Counted from the stretch's first letter, positions 1 to 9,374 are shown. The stretch: 46,187 nt of DNA from Bradyrhizobiaceae bacterium (GCA_947479905.1 CANKBJ010000009.1:1-46187), one strand, 5' to 3'. Numbers and translations: made by a program. Notes: generated by a model not told the origin, from the sequence alone.

Positions 1-591
1 CTGATCCGCCCCGGCGATCGTCACGAATTGCCGGCGCTCAAGGCGGCCGGTTTCACCGGCTATCTGGTCAAGCCGGTGCGCGCGGCGTCGCTGGCGGCGC
101 GGCTGCAGGCGCGCAATTCATTCGAGAACGCGCTCGCGGACAGCGTCGAGGAGATCAACGAATCCGTCGCGGTGGGGGGTAAAGGACTTTCCATTCTGGT
201 GGCCGAGGACAACGACATCAATGCGTTGCTCGCGCGCGCGTTGCTCGCGCGGCTCGGTCATCGTCCGACCATCGCCGGCAATGGCGTGGCCGCGGTCGAT
301 TGCTGGAGCAAGGCGCGCGCCGCCGGCACGCCTTACGATCTGGTGTTGATGGACGTGCAAATGCCCGACATGGACGGCATGGAAGCGACCCGCCGCATCC
401 GCGCCGCCGAGACGCTCGATGCATCCATAGCACCGACCCGCATCGTGGCCTTGACCGCCAATGCCTATGCCGAAGACCGCGACGCCTGTCTCGCCGCCGG
501 CATGGACGGGCTGCTGGTCAAGCCGCTCGACCGCGAAAGGCTGCGCGACGCGCTGGAAACGGCGGCGCGCGGCGCGGCGCTCGCGGCCTGA
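1..591 (+). CDS. Hybrid sensor histidine kinase, C-terminal part (two receiver domains), partial
   Basis: The reading frame is open from base 1, so the 5' part lies outside the window. The first codons end a receiver domain (LVKPVR near bases 67-84). After a linker comes a complete second receiver: acidic pocket VAEDND near 199-216, phospho-acceptor Asp codon 352-354 in LMDVQMPDMDG, the ALTAN switch segment and LVKPLD near 510-530. Two tandem receivers at a C-terminus are typical of hybrid kinases that pass phosphate through a phosphorelay; a stand-alone double-receiver protein cannot be excluded because no kinase core is visible. The gene ends with adjacent TGA and TAA stops. Its output partner is unknown. 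Confidence 0.85.
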   Translation: MIRPGDRHELPALKAAGFTGYLVKPVRAASLAARLQARNSFENALADSVEEINESVAVGGKGLSILVAEDNDINALLARALLARLGHRPTIAGNGVAAVDCWSKARAAGTPYDLVLMDVQMPDMDGMEATRRIRAAETLDASIAPTRIVALTANAYAEDRDACLAAGMDGLLVKPLDRERLRDALETAARGAALAA

Positions 592-652
592 TAAGCCTTC
601 CCAAAACTGTCATAAATTCGTATCGCTGCCGTGTTGTAGGAATGTGAGGAAC

Positions 653-681
653 TTGAAATTCGATTCGACCGTTTCGATATT
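653..681 (+). promoter_or_regulatory. Candidate sigma-70 promoter for olsB
   Basis: TTGAAA (653-658) is followed after exactly 17 bases by GATATT (676-681), in the gap between the kinase stop and olsB. The olsB start lies about 56 bases downstream and is preceded by an AAAAGGA ribosome binding site. Assigned by eye only. Confidence 0.3.
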
Positions 682-737
682 TTGCTCACAGGCACGTTGC
701 GAGACTACGGCTGCGTGCCGAAAAGGACTGAAAGCAA

Positions 738-1670
738 ATGGCTATCGACAGCCCTTCGCGTAATTTGCTCGGCCGCTTCCGCCCGGCGCCCGCCGCCCCT
801 GGTCTGATCTCCTCGTTGCAGGCCTATGGCGGATTGCAGGCCTGGGCCGCGCGGGCGCATCGGCCGTCGCAAACCCTCGGCCGCCTCGGCTCGCTCGAGG
901 TCCGGCTGGCACAGACCGCCGCCGAGGTGCGCCAGGCGCAGAAATTGCGCTATCGCGTTTTCTATCAGGAAGGCTCGGCGATCCCCAATCCCGGCCGGTT
1001 GTTCGCGCGCCGCGATGTGGACGGTTATGACGCGATCTGCGATCACCTTCTGGTGCTCGATCATGCCGCCCGCGAAGGTCAGACCGGCAATCGTCCAACC
1101 GTTGTCGGCACCTATCGCCTGCTGCGCCAGCAATTGGCCGAAGACCATGGCGGCTTTTATACGTCGGGCGAATTCGATATTGGCGGCTTGATCGCTCGCC
1201 ACAGCAAGCTGCAATTCGTCGAACTCGGCCGTTCCTGCGTACTCGCCCCTTATCGCAACAAGCGCACGGTCGAGCTGTTGTGGCATGGCATTCACGCTTA
1301 CATCATACAGAATCGTTGCGATGTCATGATCGGCTGCGCCAGCCTCGATGGCACCGAGCCCAAGCGGCTGGCGCTGCCGCTGTCGTTCCTGCATCACTAC
1401 GCGCGCGCGCCCGAAGAATGGCGCGCCCAGGCGTTGCCGGAACGCTATGTCGAGATGAACCGGCTGTCGAAGGAATCGATCGACCCAAAGGAAGCGCTGC
1501 GGGCGCTGCCGCCCCTGGTAAAGGGCTATCTGCGATTGGGCGCCTATATTGGCGACGGCGCCGTGGTCGATCATGAATTCGGCACCACCGACGTGCTGAT
1601 CGTCCTGCCAGTGGCGGTGATCAAGCAGCGTTATCTCGAGCATTTCGACGGAAGCCGCCGCGCGGCGTAA
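738..1670 (+). CDS. olsB: L-ornithine N-alpha-acyltransferase, OlsB-like (GNAT/Acetyltransf_5 family)
   Basis: The 310-residue protein resembles OlsB, which transfers a 3-hydroxyacyl chain from acyl carrier protein to ornithine, the first step of ornithine lipid synthesis. Visible family signatures are LRYRVFYQE (70-78), DVDGYDAICDHLLV (93-106), VGTYRLL (123-129), ELGRSCV (162-168), GCASLDGT (199-206) and PPLVKGYLRLGA near 257-270. The region before about residue 50 is variable. The ATG at 738 has an AAAAGGA Shine-Dalgarno sequence. It stands alone, convergent with coaA; no olsA acyltransferase is next to it. Related haemolysin-like GNAT proteins share this fold, so substrate is inferred from family resemblance. 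Confidence 0.8.
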   Translation: MAIDSPSRNLLGRFRPAPAAPGLISSLQAYGGLQAWAARAHRPSQTLGRLGSLEVRLAQTAAEVRQAQKLRYRVFYQEGSAIPNPGRLFARRDVDGYDAICDHLLVLDHAAREGQTGNRPTVVGTYRLLRQQLAEDHGGFYTSGEFDIGGLIARHSKLQFVELGRSCVLAPYRNKRTVELLWHGIHAYIIQNRCDVMIGCASLDGTEPKRLALPLSFLHHYARAPEEWRAQALPERYVEMNRLSKESIDPKEALRALPPLVKGYLRLGAYIGDGAVVDHEFGTTDVLIVLPVAVIKQRYLEHFDGSRRAA

Positions 1671-1684
1671 TAATCTTTCCGTTC

Positions 1685-1748
1685 GTCCCCGCGAAAGCGG
1701 GGACCCAACGCTTTGGCGAAAGAACTGGATTCCCGCTGTCGCGGGAAT
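1685..1748. repeat. Bimodular palindromic repeat, probable bidirectional terminator
   Basis: Two hairpins lie back to back between the convergent olsB and coaA genes: an 8-bp stem with GAAA loop (1685-1704) and an 8-bp stem ATTCCCGC/GCGGGAAT with TGTC loop (1729-1748). Related sequences recur at 24072-24145 and 37391-37489. This matches the short REP-like elements common in Bradyrhizobium-type genomes; a terminator role is inferred from position. Confidence 0.7.
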
Positions 1749-1777
1749 GAACGGAGTGTGTGGCAACGCTGCGTCGC

Positions 1778-2731
1778 TTACAGCCTTCGCAGCGACACGT
1801 CCTCGACCAGGTGGCTCGCGCCCTTTTTCAAAATCAGATCGGCGCGCTGGCGCGTCGGCACGATATTCTCGTGCAGATTGACCAGATTGATGCGCTCCCA
1901 GATCGATGACGCGGTATCGACCGCTTCCTGATCCGACAAATTCGAATAGCGATGAAAATATGATTTCGGATCGCGGAACGCGGTCGAGCGCAACGTCAGA
2001 AAGCGATCGACGTACCAGGCCTTGAGAACGTCATCGTCGGCGTCGAGATAGACCGAGAAATCGAAAAAGTCGGACACGAACGGAATCGCCTTGCCGTCCT
2101 TCGGCAGGCGTCCGGTCTGCAAAACGTTGAGGCCCTCGACGATGAGAATGTCCGGCCGGTCGACTTCGACCCACTGGTTCGGCGTCACGTCGTAAGTCAG
2201 ATGCGAATAGATCGGCGCCCGCACCGGCCGCCGGCCGGCCTTCACGTCGGAAAGGAATAGCAACAGAGCCGGCAGATCGTAGCTCTCCGGAAAGCCCTTC
2301 TTTTCCATCAGCCCTTCGCGCTCGAGCACGGCGTTGGGAAACAGGAAGCCGTCGGTGGTGATGAGTTCGACCTTCGGCACATTCGGCCAGCGCGCCAACA
2401 GCGCCTGGAGAACACGCGCGGTGGTGGACTTGCCGACCGCGACCGAACCGGCGACGCCGATGATGTACGGCATCTTGACGTCTTCCGTGCCGAGGAAGCG
2501 CTGCTGCGCGCGAAACAACCGTTGCGTCGCCGCGACGTAAAGATACAGGAGCCGCGACAAGGTCAGATAAATATCCTCGACCTCGGTAATGTCGAGGCGG
2601 TCGTGCAACGAGCGCAGCCGCGTCACTTCATCGACGGTCAGCGTCATCGGCGCGTCTTCACGCAACGCCGCCCATGCCGCGCGCGAGAACGTGCGGTACG
2701 GCGACAGGTTTTCTTCCGTGCGCTGTTCCAT
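1778..2731 (-). CDS. coaA: Type I pantothenate kinase
   Basis: The 317-residue protein phosphorylates pantothenate with ATP, the committed step of coenzyme A synthesis in the cytoplasm. It has the P-loop GSVAVGKS (95-102), the TTDGFLFPN segment, the ESYD and SHLTYD substrate-side motifs, IVEGLNVL, and the C-terminal RADLIL segment, and its length is close to E. coli CoaA (316 residues). It is the last gene of the histidine operon, starting 5 bases after the hisE stop. CoaA family enzymes are usually feedback-inhibited by CoA. coaE, the last step of the pathway, is also in this window at 14573. Confidence 0.97.
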   Translation of the reverse strand: MEQRTEENLSPYRTFSRAAWAALREDAPMTLTVDEVTRLRSLHDRLDITEVEDIYLTLSRLLYLYVAATQRLFRAQQRFLGTEDVKMPYIIGVAGSVAVGKSTTARVLQALLARWPNVPKVELITTDGFLFPNAVLEREGLMEKKGFPESYDLPALLLFLSDVKAGRRPVRAPIYSHLTYDVTPNQWVEVDRPDILIVEGLNVLQTGRLPKDGKAIPFVSDFFDFSVYLDADDDVLKAWYVDRFLTLRSTAFRDPKSYFHRYSNLSDQEAVDTASSIWERINLVNLHENIVPTRQRADLILKKGASHLVEDVSLRRL

Positions 2732-2736
2732 GAAGG

Positions 2737-3054
2737 CTACTTTCTTGAAGCCTTTTCGTCATGCCCGGATTGCGCCGTGCGCCTGTCGAGTTCGGCTTCG
2801 ACCTCGGCCAGCGTGACGCCGCGCACCTTCAGCACCACGAGCAGATGATAGACAAGATCGGCGGCTTCCGAAATCAGCCGGCTCTTGTCTTCCTGCACGG
2901 CTGCCATCGCCGTCTCGAAGGCTTCCTCACCCAGTTTCTTGGCGCAATGGGCAACACCCTTGTCGAGCAACGCGCGCGTATAGGACTGCGCGGCGTCGGC
3001 TTGCGCGCGCGCGGCGATGCGGATTTCGAGATCGGCGAGGGTGAATTTGCTCAT
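2737..3054 (-). CDS. hisE: Phosphoribosyl-ATP pyrophosphatase
   Basis: This 105-residue enzyme hydrolyses phosphoribosyl-ATP to phosphoribosyl-AMP, the second step of histidine synthesis. The acidic helices of the MazG-like all-alpha fold are visible as [13 protein letters not shown] and [13 protein letters not shown], which supply the metal-binding carboxylates. It is a stand-alone HisE; the HisI cyclohydrolase domain found fused in enterobacteria is absent and must be encoded elsewhere. It sits between hisF and coaA; a 46-base gap separates it from hisF. Confidence 0.96.
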   Translation of the reverse strand: MSKFTLADLEIRIAARAQADAAQSYTRALLDKGVAHCAKKLGEEAFETAMAAVQEDKSRLISEAADLVYHLLVVLKVRGVTLAEVEAELDRRTAQSGHDEKASRK

Positions 3055-3072
3055 GGGGCTTCCTTATCACCT

Positions 3073-3092
3073 CTCTCCGCTTGCGGGGAGAG
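3073..3092. repeat. Small hairpin in the hisF-hisE spacer
   Basis: A 6-bp stem CTCTCC/GGAGAG with an 8-base GC-rich loop lies in the 46-base spacer between hisF and hisE. No T-run follows on the minus strand, so it is more likely an mRNA-stability or attenuating structure, or a repeat remnant, than a full terminator. Confidence 0.35.
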
Positions 3093-3100
3093 GGAGAAAC

Positions 3101-3877
3101 TCACGGATCCAGCCGCATCGGCAGACCGGCTTTAGCCATATAGGTCTTGGCCTCGCGAACCGAATACTCGCCGAAATGGAAGATCGAGGCCGCCAGCACG
3201 GCCGTGGCGTGGCCGTCTCGGATGCCCGCCACCATGTGATCGAGATTGCCGACGCCGCCGGAAGCAATCACCGGAACCGGCACCGCGTCGGCGACCGCGC
3301 AAGTCAGCGCGATATCGAAGCCGGACTTGGTGCCATCGCGGTCCATCGAGGTCAGAAGGATTTCACCGGCCCCGAGCGACACCACTTCGCGTGCGTAGTC
3401 GACGGCATCGATGCCGGTCGATTTGCGGCCGCCAATGGTGAAGATTTCCCAGCGATCCTTCTCGCCAGCTTGCGAAACCTTCTTGGCGTCGATGGCGACG
3501 ACTATGCACTGCTCGCCGAATTTCTCCGCCGCTTCCTTGACGAAGGCGCGCCGGTTCACCGCCGCGGTGTTGATCGACACCTTGTCGGCGCCGCAGTTCA
3601 ACAGCTTGCGGATGTCTTCCACCGTGCGCACGCCGCCGCCGACGGTCAGCGGCATGAAGCAGGCTTCCGCCGTGCGCGTCACCACGTCATAGATCGTGTC
3701 GCGGTTTTCATGGCTGGCGGTTATATCGAGAAAGCAAAGCTCATCGGCGCCGGCCGCATCATAGGCAATCGCCGCCTCGACCGGATCGCCGGCGTCGCGC
3801 AGATTGACGAAGTTGACGCCCTTGACGACGCGGCCGTCCTTGACGTCGAGACAGGGAATGACGCGGACTTTGAACAT
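3101..3877 (-). CDS. hisF: Imidazole glycerol phosphate synthase, cyclase subunit
   Basis: The 258-residue TIM-barrel protein uses ammonia delivered by HisH to convert PRFAR into imidazole glycerol phosphate and AICAR. Both catalytic aspartates are at the expected places: D11 (IPCLDVKDG) and D130 (AIDAKK). Phosphate-binding loops GGGVRT (80-85) and ASGGVG are intact. It begins 3 bases after the hisA stop, so expression should be coupled with hisA and hisH, with which it acts directly. Length and motifs are normal. Confidence 0.98.
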   Translation of the reverse strand: MFKVRVIPCLDVKDGRVVKGVNFVNLRDAGDPVEAAIAYDAAGADELCFLDITASHENRDTIYDVVTRTAEACFMPLTVGGGVRTVEDIRKLLNCGADKVSINTAAVNRRAFVKEAAEKFGEQCIVVAIDAKKVSQAGEKDRWEIFTIGGRKSTGIDAVDYAREVVSLGAGEILLTSMDRDGTKSGFDIALTCAVADAVPVPVIASGGVGNLDHMVAGIRDGHATAVLAASIFHFGEYSVREAKTYMAKAGLPMRLDP

Positions 3878-3880
3878 GTC

Positions 3881-4621
3881 TCAGGCCGCCGGCTTCGCGT
3901 CTTTGATCAGTTTCAACGCTTCGGCCGGATCGAGCCGTCCGTCATAGAGCGCGCGGCCGGCAATGGCGCCTTCGAGCTTTTTGGCACGCGGCTCAAGCAG
4001 CGCCTTGATGTCGTCAATCGAACCGAGACCGCCGGACGCGATGACCGGAATCGAAATCGCATCGGCCAGCGCAATCGTCGCGTCGAGATTGAGACCTTGC
4101 AGCAGGCCGTCGCGGGCGATGTCGGTATAGATAATCGCCGCAACGCCGGCATCCTCGAAGCGGCGGGCGATATCGAGCACGCTGAGTTCGGATGTTTCCG
4201 CCCAGCCTTGCACCGCCACCTTGCCGTCACGCGCATCGAGACCGACGGCGACGCGGCCGGGATATTTCTTCGCAGCCTCTTTGACGAATTGCGGATCGCG
4301 CACCGCCGCGGTGCCGATGATGACACGATCGACGCCCTTGCCGAGCCAGGCGTCCACCGTCGCCATGTCGCGCACGCCGCCGCCGAGCTGCACCGGAATG
4401 CCGATGGTCTCGAGAATGCGATCGACGGCGTCGGCGTTCACTGGCTTGCCGGCGAAGGCACCGTCGAGATCGACGATGTGTAAATAGGCAAAGCCCTGCA
4501 CCTCAAAGGCGCGCGCCTGCGCCGCAGGATCGCGGTGAAACACCGTGGCACGCGCCATGTCGCCCTGCTCCAGCCGAACGGCCAGGCCTTCTTTCAGATC
4601 GATAGCGGGAAACAGGATCAT
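3881..4621 (-). CDS. hisA: ProFAR isomerase (phosphoribosylformimino-5-aminoimidazole carboxamide ribotide isomerase)
   Basis: The 246-residue half-barrel repeat protein isomerises ProFAR to PRFAR in histidine synthesis. Catalytic D8 (FPAIDLKEG) and D129 (VGLDARDG) are present, as are the GGGVRD and ASGGLGS phosphate loops. I chose the ATG at 4621 because it overlaps the hisH stop in an ATGA arrangement, which predicts translational coupling; an in-frame ATG three codons earlier (4630) is possible. It is a paralogue of the neighbouring HisF. Confidence 0.97.
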   Translation of the reverse strand: MILFPAIDLKEGLAVRLEQGDMARATVFHRDPAAQARAFEVQGFAYLHIVDLDGAFAGKPVNADAVDRILETIGIPVQLGGGVRDMATVDAWLGKGVDRVIIGTAAVRDPQFVKEAAKKYPGRVAVGLDARDGKVAVQGWAETSELSVLDIARRFEDAGVAAIIYTDIARDGLLQGLNLDATIALADAISIPVIASGGLGSIDDIKALLEPRAKKLEGAIAGRALYDGRLDPAEALKLIKDAKPAA

Positions 4622-5268
4622 GGCGTCCACTTCAAAAAATTCGCGATCAGCCGCAAGCCGAGCCGCTGGCTCTTCTCCGGATGAAACTGCGTGCCGACCA
4701 TGTTGTCACGTCCGACAATAGCCGTAAGCGGGCCGCCGTAATCGGCTTGCGCCACCAGATCGTTGGCGTTGGCGGGTTTGAGTTCATAGGAGTGCACGAA
4801 ATAGGCATGAAGGCCGTCGCTGCCAAGCGGTATCTCGTCCAGCAGTGGATGGACTTTACGCATGTCGAGCGTATTCCAGCCCATATGCGGGATCTTGAGG
4901 CTCGCGTCGTTCGGCGCGATGCGGTCGACCGCGCCGGGAATCCAGCCGAGGCCCGGCGTCACCTGATGCTCGCGGCCGACATCGGCCATCAATTGCATGC
5001 CGACGCAGATGCCAAAGAACGGCCGGCCGTCCTTGCGCACGCGCTGTTCGAGCGCGGCGACCATGCCGGGGATTTCATCGAGCCCGCGCCGGCAATCGGC
5101 GAAAGCGCCAACGCCGGGCAGCACGATGCGGTCGGCGCTCGTTATGTCTTCCGGCTTGCTGGTGACCAGGATCGGCTGGTCGTGGCCGCTGTCGCGCGCG
5201 GCGCGCTCAAAGGCTTTCGCCGCAGAGTGCAGATTGCCCGAACCGTAATCGACGATGGCGACGCTCAT
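4618..5268 (-). CDS. hisH: Imidazole glycerol phosphate synthase, glutaminase subunit
   Basis: The 216-residue class I glutamine amidotransferase releases ammonia from glutamine for HisF. The catalytic triad is visible: C88 in GICVGMQ, and H196 and E198 in FHPEKS. The start [12 protein letters not shown] at 5268 is the family start; the frame stays open upstream to 5481, but that stretch is out-of-frame sequence of the DUF2628 gene. The start overlaps the upstream stop (ATGA at 5265-5268), and its own stop overlaps hisA. Confidence 0.97.
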   Translation of the reverse strand: MSVAIVDYGSGNLHSAAKAFERAARDSGHDQPILVTSKPEDITSADRIVLPGVGAFADCRRGLDEIPGMVAALEQRVRKDGRPFFGICVGMQLMADVGREHQVTPGLGWIPGAVDRIAPNDASLKIPHMGWNTLDMRKVHPLLDEIPLGSDGLHAYFVHSYELKPANANDLVAQADYGGPLTAIVGRDNMVGTQFHPEKSQRLGLRLIANFLKWTP

Positions 5269-5786
5269 CGGTGTATTCCTGGCGGCGTTGCCGTCGAAGG
5301 GTTCCCCGGTTCGGGGAACAGTCCGATGACATCGGCCGCGGTCGGCGCACCGCGCCGCACCGGCGTTGCATAAACCGGCTCCGGCGGCGCGGCGTCGGCC
5401 GCGCGTCCGGTCCAGGCGGCGTAGAAGCGCCGTTCGGCGATCTCGGCATCCTCGGCGACGACGAAGCCGAGCGTCTTCCATTTGCGGCGCGTCAAGGTCC
5501 AGCGCCGGATCGTCGCCGCTTCAAGGCCGACAATCAGCGCGATCACGAACACCGCGGCGCTCTGCACATAGGATGGAAGACCGGCGACCTTGATGCCGAT
5601 CGCGACAGCGATCGTGATGACGACATAAATGAAGAACGCCAGCCACAGCCTGCGTACCAGCAGCCACAGCGGCGCCAGCAGGAAAGCCCAGAAGTGGAAT
5701 CCGTCGCGCACAAAGACGAAGCGTTCCGGAGCGGTGACGCTCTCGGCTTTGCGCGGCGGCGGTTCGTGCACGGTGAAAGTGGGCAT
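5265..5786 (-). CDS. DUF2628 membrane protein in the his operon
   Basis: This 173-residue protein has an N-terminal soluble segment, then hydrophobic segments near residues 33-47 ([15 protein letters not shown]), 48-68 and 76-92, and a Pro/Ala-rich C-terminal tail. The [19 protein letters not shown] signature is that of DUF2628, small inner-membrane proteins of unknown function. Families of this kind are often found between hisB and hisH in Hyphomicrobiales, so linkage rather than a known step of histidine synthesis explains its place. Translation should be coupled to hisH by the ATGA overlap. Confidence 0.8.
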   Translation of the reverse strand: MPTFTVHEPPPRKAESVTAPERFVFVRDGFHFWAFLLAPLWLLVRRLWLAFFIYVVITIAVAIGIKVAGLPSYVQSAAVFVIALIVGLEAATIRRWTLTRRKWKTLGFVVAEDAEIAERRFYAAWTGRAADAAPPEPVYATPVRRGAPTAADVIGLFPEPGNPSTATPPGIHR

Positions 5787-5812
5787 CGGTGTTTACTCTA
5801 AACTATTTTGCC

Positions 5813-5910
5813 GTCATTCCGGGGCGGCCCGAAGGTCCGAGCCCGGAATCCAGCACTTTGCTTTGTCGTCTCTGGATTCCGGATCGCCACTTCGCGGCGT
5901 CCGGAATGAC
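5813..5910. repeat. 98-bp palindromic element between hisB and DUF2628 gene
   Basis: The element has 10-base perfect terminal inverted repeats (GTCATTCCGG at 5813-5822 and CCGGAATGAC at 5901-5910) and an inner inverted pair CCGGAATCCAG/CTGGATTCCGG. It resembles a non-autonomous REP/MITE-type repeat and lies inside the transcription unit immediately after the hisB stop, so it would form a hairpin in the his mRNA. Confidence 0.75.
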
Positions 5911-5911
5911 A

Positions 5912-6505
5912 CTAATTTCCCAGCGTTCCCTTGGTCGACGGCACTTCGTCCTTCGCCTTCGGATCGATCGCCACCGCCGCGCGCAGCGCGCGAGCCAGGC
6001 CCTTGAAGCACGACTCGGCGATATGGTGATCGTTGGTGCCGTACAGACATTCGGCATGCAGCGTCACGCCGGCATTCATGGCGAAAGCCTGGAACCATTC
6101 CTGCACCAGCTCGGTGTCGAAAGTGCCGACTTTGTCGCGCACGAACTCCGCCTTGAACACCAGAAACGGCCGGCCGGAAATGTCGATGCAGACGCGCGTC
6201 AGCGCCTCGTCCATCGGCACATGCACGTCGGCATAACGGGTGATGCCCTTCATGTCGCCGAGCGCCTGCTTCACCGCCTGACCCAGCGCGATGCCGGTGT
6301 CCTCGGCGGTGTGATGGAAATCGATATGCAGGTCGCCGACCGCCTTGACGGCAAGGTCGATGCGCGAGTGCCGGGCCAGCAGATCCAGCATATGGTCGAG
6401 GAAGCCGATGCCCGTCGAAATCGTCGACGCGCCCTTGCCGTCGAGGTCGACCGAGACCTCGATATCGGTTTCCTTGGTCTTGCGCTTGATCGTGGCGGTT
6501 CGCAT
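5912..6505 (-). CDS. hisB: Imidazoleglycerol-phosphate dehydratase
   Basis: The 197-residue mono-functional enzyme dehydrates imidazole glycerol phosphate to imidazole acetol phosphate using manganese. The metal-binding histidine motifs are HHTAED (64-69) and DHHIAES (159-165), with the FLDHML loop (35-40). The start [10 protein letters not shown] at 6505 matches the family; an ATG five codons upstream (6520) is a weaker option. There is no phosphatase domain, unlike enterobacterial HisB. It is the first gene of the operon and is divergent from hslV. Confidence 0.97.
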   Translation of the reverse strand: MRTATIKRKTKETDIEVSVDLDGKGASTISTGIGFLDHMLDLLARHSRIDLAVKAVGDLHIDFHHTAEDTGIALGQAVKQALGDMKGITRYADVHVPMDEALTRVCIDISGRPFLVFKAEFVRDKVGTFDTELVQEWFQAFAMNAGVTLHAECLYGTNDHHIAESCFKGLARALRAAVAIDPKAKDEVPSTKGTLGN

Positions 6506-6571
6506 GCCGGAGCCCTTCATTCGCGGGCCTTTTATCAGGGGTTGCGGGGATTCGCCACAGGCCCCGGGCGG

Positions 6572-6585
6572 GCGTTTGCAAACGC
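6572..6585. promoter_or_regulatory. 14-bp perfect palindrome in the hisB/hslV divergent promoter region
   Basis: GCGTTTGCAAACGC at 6572-6585 is perfectly palindromic and lies in the 141-base region between the divergent hisB and hslV starts. Such a dyad could be an operator for either gene. No regulator is identified; chance is possible for a 14-mer in this length of DNA but unlikely. Confidence 0.35.
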
Positions 6586-6646
6586 TTCCAGCCGTGCCTA
6601 GATGACCCGGGTCGCAAGGGGCAAAAAACTTAAGGCTAAGGCTTAA

Positions 6647-7198
6647 ATGGCAAGCAACGAAGTCCCGAGTTGGCACGGCACCACCATCCTCACCGTCCGC
6701 AAGGGCGGCACCGTCGTGGTCGGCGGCGACGGCCAGGTGTCGATCGGGCAAACAATCGTCAAATCCAATGCCAAAAAAGTGCGCAAACTGGGCAAAGGTG
6801 ACGTCATCGGCGGCTTTGCCGGCGCCACCGCCGACGCATTTACTTTATTCGAGCGGCTGGAAAGCAAGCTCGAGCAGTATCCCGGCCAGCTCTTGCGCGC
6901 CTCGGTCGAACTGGCCAAGGACTGGCGCACCGACCGCTATCTGCGCCGGCTGGAAGCCATGATGATCGTCGCCGACGTCAATGTCTCGCTGGTGCTGACC
7001 GGCACCGGCGACGTGCTGGAGCCGGAAATGGGCGTCGCAGGCATCGGCTCGGGCGGCAATTACGCGCTGTCGGCCGCTCGCGCGCTCATCGACGGCCCGC
7101 TGAGCGCCGAGGAGATCGTGCGCAAGTCGCTCGATATCGCCGCCGACATCTGCGTCTACACCAACCGCATTGTCACCATCGAGTCGTTGAAATCGTAA
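6647..7198 (+). CDS. hslV: ATP-dependent protease HslVU, peptidase subunit
   Basis: HslV (ClpQ) forms the double-hexamer proteolytic core that degrades proteins unfolded by HslU. After a short propeptide the expected N-terminal threonine nucleophile is T12 in [13 protein letters not shown]. The downstream GDGQVSIG and [14 protein letters not shown] segments are family signatures, and 183 residues is the normal length. The gene is 13 bases upstream of hslU and surely cotranscribed. The family is usually heat-shock induced; I could not identify a heat-shock promoter by eye. Confidence 0.98.
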   Translation: MASNEVPSWHGTTILTVRKGGTVVVGGDGQVSIGQTIVKSNAKKVRKLGKGDVIGGFAGATADAFTLFERLESKLEQYPGQLLRASVELAKDWRTDRYLRRLEAMMIVADVNVSLVLTGTGDVLEPEMGVAGIGSGGNYALSAARALIDGPLSAEEIVRKSLDIAADICVYTNRIVTIESLKS

Positions 7199-7211
7199 CC
7201 GAGTACATCCG

Positions 7212-8522
7212 TTGACCGACTTCTCCCCGCGCGAAATTGTATCCGAACTCGACCGCTATATCGTCGGCCAGAACGACGCCAAGCGCGCCGTCGCCATCGC
7301 ACTGCGCAACCGCTGGCGCAGGCTTCAGCTCGACGACAAATTGCGCGAGGAAGTGCTGCCGAAAAATATCCTGATGATCGGGCCGACCGGCGTCGGCAAG
7401 ACTGAAATCTCGCGCCGCTTAGCCAAATTGGCCGGCGCGCCTTTCCTCAAAGTCGAAGCCACCAAATTCACCGAAGTCGGCTATGTCGGCCGCGACGTCG
7501 AGCAGATCATTCGCGATCTTGTCGAAATTTCCATCACGCTGACCCGCGACCGCAAGCGAAAAGACGTGCAGGCGCGCGCCGAAATGGCCGCCGAGGAGCG
7601 CGTCCTCGATGCGCTGGTCGGTCCCGGCTCCGGCCCTTCGACGCGCGAAAGCTTCCGTAAGAGACTGCGCGCCGGCGAGCTGAACGACAAGGAAATCGAC
7701 ATCGAGGTGCAGGCAGGCTCAGGCTCCGGCATGCCGATGTTTGAAATTCCCGGCATGCCCGGCGCGCAGATGGGCGCCATCAATATCGGCGACATCTTCG
7801 GCAAGATGGGCGGCGGCCGTACCAAGACGCGGCGCGTCACCGTGCTGGAATCGCACGGCATCCTGATCAACGAGGAATCCGACAAACTGCTCGACAACGA
7901 ACAGCTCATTCTCGAATCGATCAAGGTCGTCGAGCAGAACGGCATCGTCTTCCTCGACGAGATCGACAAGATTGCCGGCCGCGAAGGCCGTTCCGGCGCC
8001 GACGTGTCGCGCGAAGGCGTGCAGCGCGATCTGCTGCCGCTGATCGAAGGCACCACCGTCAACACCAAACACGGCCCGGTGAAGACCGACCACATTCTGT
8101 TCATCGCGTCGGGCGCTTTTCACATCTCGAAGCCGTCCGATCTGTTGCCCGAACTGCAAGGCCGCCTGCCGATCCGCGTCGAATTGCAGGCGCTGACCCG
8201 CGACGACTTCCGCCGAATCCTGACCGAGCCGGAAGCATCGCTGATCAAGCAGTATGTCGCGCTGCTCGCCACCGAAGGCGTCACCCTCGATTTCACCGAG
8301 GACGCCATCGACGCCATCGCCAATATTGCAGTCTCGGTTAATTCGGCGATCGAGAATATCGGCGCGCGCCGCCTGCAAACCGTGATGGAGCGCGTCCTCG
8401 ACGAAATTTCGTTCGCCGCCACCGACCGCAGCGGCGAATCCGTGCGGATCGACGCGGCTTACGTCGATAAGCACATCGGCGACTTGGCCAAGAATGCCGA
8501 TTTGAGCCGGTTTATTCTGTAG
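7212..8522 (+). CDS. hslU: HslVU protease, ATPase subunit
   Basis: The 436-residue AAA+ unfoldase feeds substrates to HslV. N-terminal TPREIV-like segment [17 protein letters not shown], Walker A GPTGVGKT (57-64), the variable I-domain at about 110-220, Walker [11 protein letters not shown] near 246-255, the sensor segment and the C-terminal DLSRFIL tail that activates HslV are all present. The start is a TTG at 7212 with only a weak upstream GAG; no ATG fits the family N-terminus. Confidence 0.98.
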   Translation: MTDFSPREIVSELDRYIVGQNDAKRAVAIALRNRWRRLQLDDKLREEVLPKNILMIGPTGVGKTEISRRLAKLAGAPFLKVEATKFTEVGYVGRDVEQIIRDLVEISITLTRDRKRKDVQARAEMAAEERVLDALVGPGSGPSTRESFRKRLRAGELNDKEIDIEVQAGSGSGMPMFEIPGMPGAQMGAINIGDIFGKMGGGRTKTRRVTVLESHGILINEESDKLLDNEQLILESIKVVEQNGIVFLDEIDKIAGREGRSGADVSREGVQRDLLPLIEGTTVNTKHGPVKTDHILFIASGAFHISKPSDLLPELQGRLPIRVELQALTRDDFRRILTEPEASLIKQYVALLATEGVTLDFTEDAIDAIANIAVSVNSAIENIGARRLQTVMERVLDEISFAATDRSGESVRIDAAYVDKHIGDLAKNADLSRFIL

Positions 8523-8639
8523 CCGGACGGCTGCCGGGGCAGTTGCTTTTCCTTTAAATTTACAATTAACGGTTGAAGTTGGGCCGAGACATTTACATTC
8601 GCTCGTGTAGGAATAAATATTTGCCCGAGGAGCAAGAGG

Positions 8640-9374
8640 ATGTCCGCGGGCAGCCGAGACAGGGCCGGAGCCGATAGGGACGCAAGGCGCGCGACACCGG
8701 GCGCGCACTTGAGAGCGGAGCTTCGCCGCCTCGGGCTCGATCAGGTCGCCGTCAGCAAGGCGACCGGCGTGTCGCGCCAGTCGGTCAACAATATTATCAA
8801 CGGCCGGCAGCCGATCTCGCGCGCAATGGCCGGGAAACTCGGCCGCCTGACCGGACACAGTTCGGACTATTGGCTGAGCGAATCGTTTGGCGAGGCGAGC
8901 TTACTGTCGGATGCCGACAGCACGGCGCAGCGCTTCGTAGTCGCCGGTTTGCTGGTCAATCACCAGATCGCGCGCGCCGTCAAAGACGGCATCATCGATA
9001 TTAGCCCATTCGCCGCGAAAAATATGCGTACCGCGTCGATCGATCTGACGCTTCATGCCAGCGTGCGGACATCCGGCGGACTGGTCGATATTGCACGCGG
9101 CAAAGCCTTTGAACTCGCCGTCGGCGCCATTGTACAAGCGAGCACAGTTGAAAGCGTTGAACTGCCGAACGACTATCTGGGCCGCATCGGCGCTGTCGCC
9201 CGATTGTGCGAAAACGGCATTCTGGCGTCGATGCCGCTCCAGGTCGAACCGGGTTTCAAAGGCCGTCTGCATTTCCATCTGTTCAATGCCGGCGGCGCCG
9301 GATTTCGGCTGCGCGCGGGCATGGCGGTTGTCGCGCTGGAATTTCATCGGCTTGCCGCCGTGCCGGACGACTGA
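8640..9374 (+). CDS. HTH (HigA/XRE-like) protein fused to a dCTP deaminase/dUTPase-fold domain
   Basis: The 244-residue protein has an N-terminal HigA-like helix-turn-helix (about 20-80; GVSRQSVNNIINGRQPIS) and a C-terminal region (about 105-238) that follows the dCTP deaminase/dUTPase fold: GIIDISPF..N..TASIDLTL (117-138), ELPNDYLGRI (174-183), VARLCENGI, QVEPGFKG (201-208), LFNAGG and LRAGM. By eye the deaminase catalytic Glu is replaced by His213 and the motif Ser by Gly, while an Arg (188) is kept, so it is probably not an active deaminase but a nucleotide- or ligand-sensing regulator. The ATG at 8640 has a GGAGCAAGAGG ribosome site. No toxin gene is adjacent. Function is inferred. Confidence 0.7.
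   Translation: MSAGSRDRAGADRDARRATPGAHLRAELRRLGLDQVAVSKATGVSRQSVNNIINGRQPISRAMAGKLGRLTGHSSDYWLSESFGEASLLSDADSTAQRFVVAGLLVNHQIARAVKDGIIDISPFAAKNMRTASIDLTLHASVRTSGGLVDIARGKAFELAVGAIVQASTVESVELPNDYLGRIGAVARLCENGILASMPLQVEPGFKGRLHFHLFNAGGAGFRLRAGMAVVALEFHRLAAVPDD

Noticed and set aside
705-1766. 353-codon frame antisense to olsB
   Set aside because: olsB has clear family motifs, ribosome site and promoter; the opposite frame spans the terminator repeat and resembles nothing.
3017-4483. 488-codon frame antisense to hisF and hisA
   Set aside because: Both his genes carry their catalytic aspartates; the antisense product is a composition artefact.
8640-9374. Active dCTP deaminase annotation
   Set aside because: The motif Ser and catalytic Glu are not conserved in my alignment by eye and an HTH is fused in front, so enzyme activity should not be assumed.
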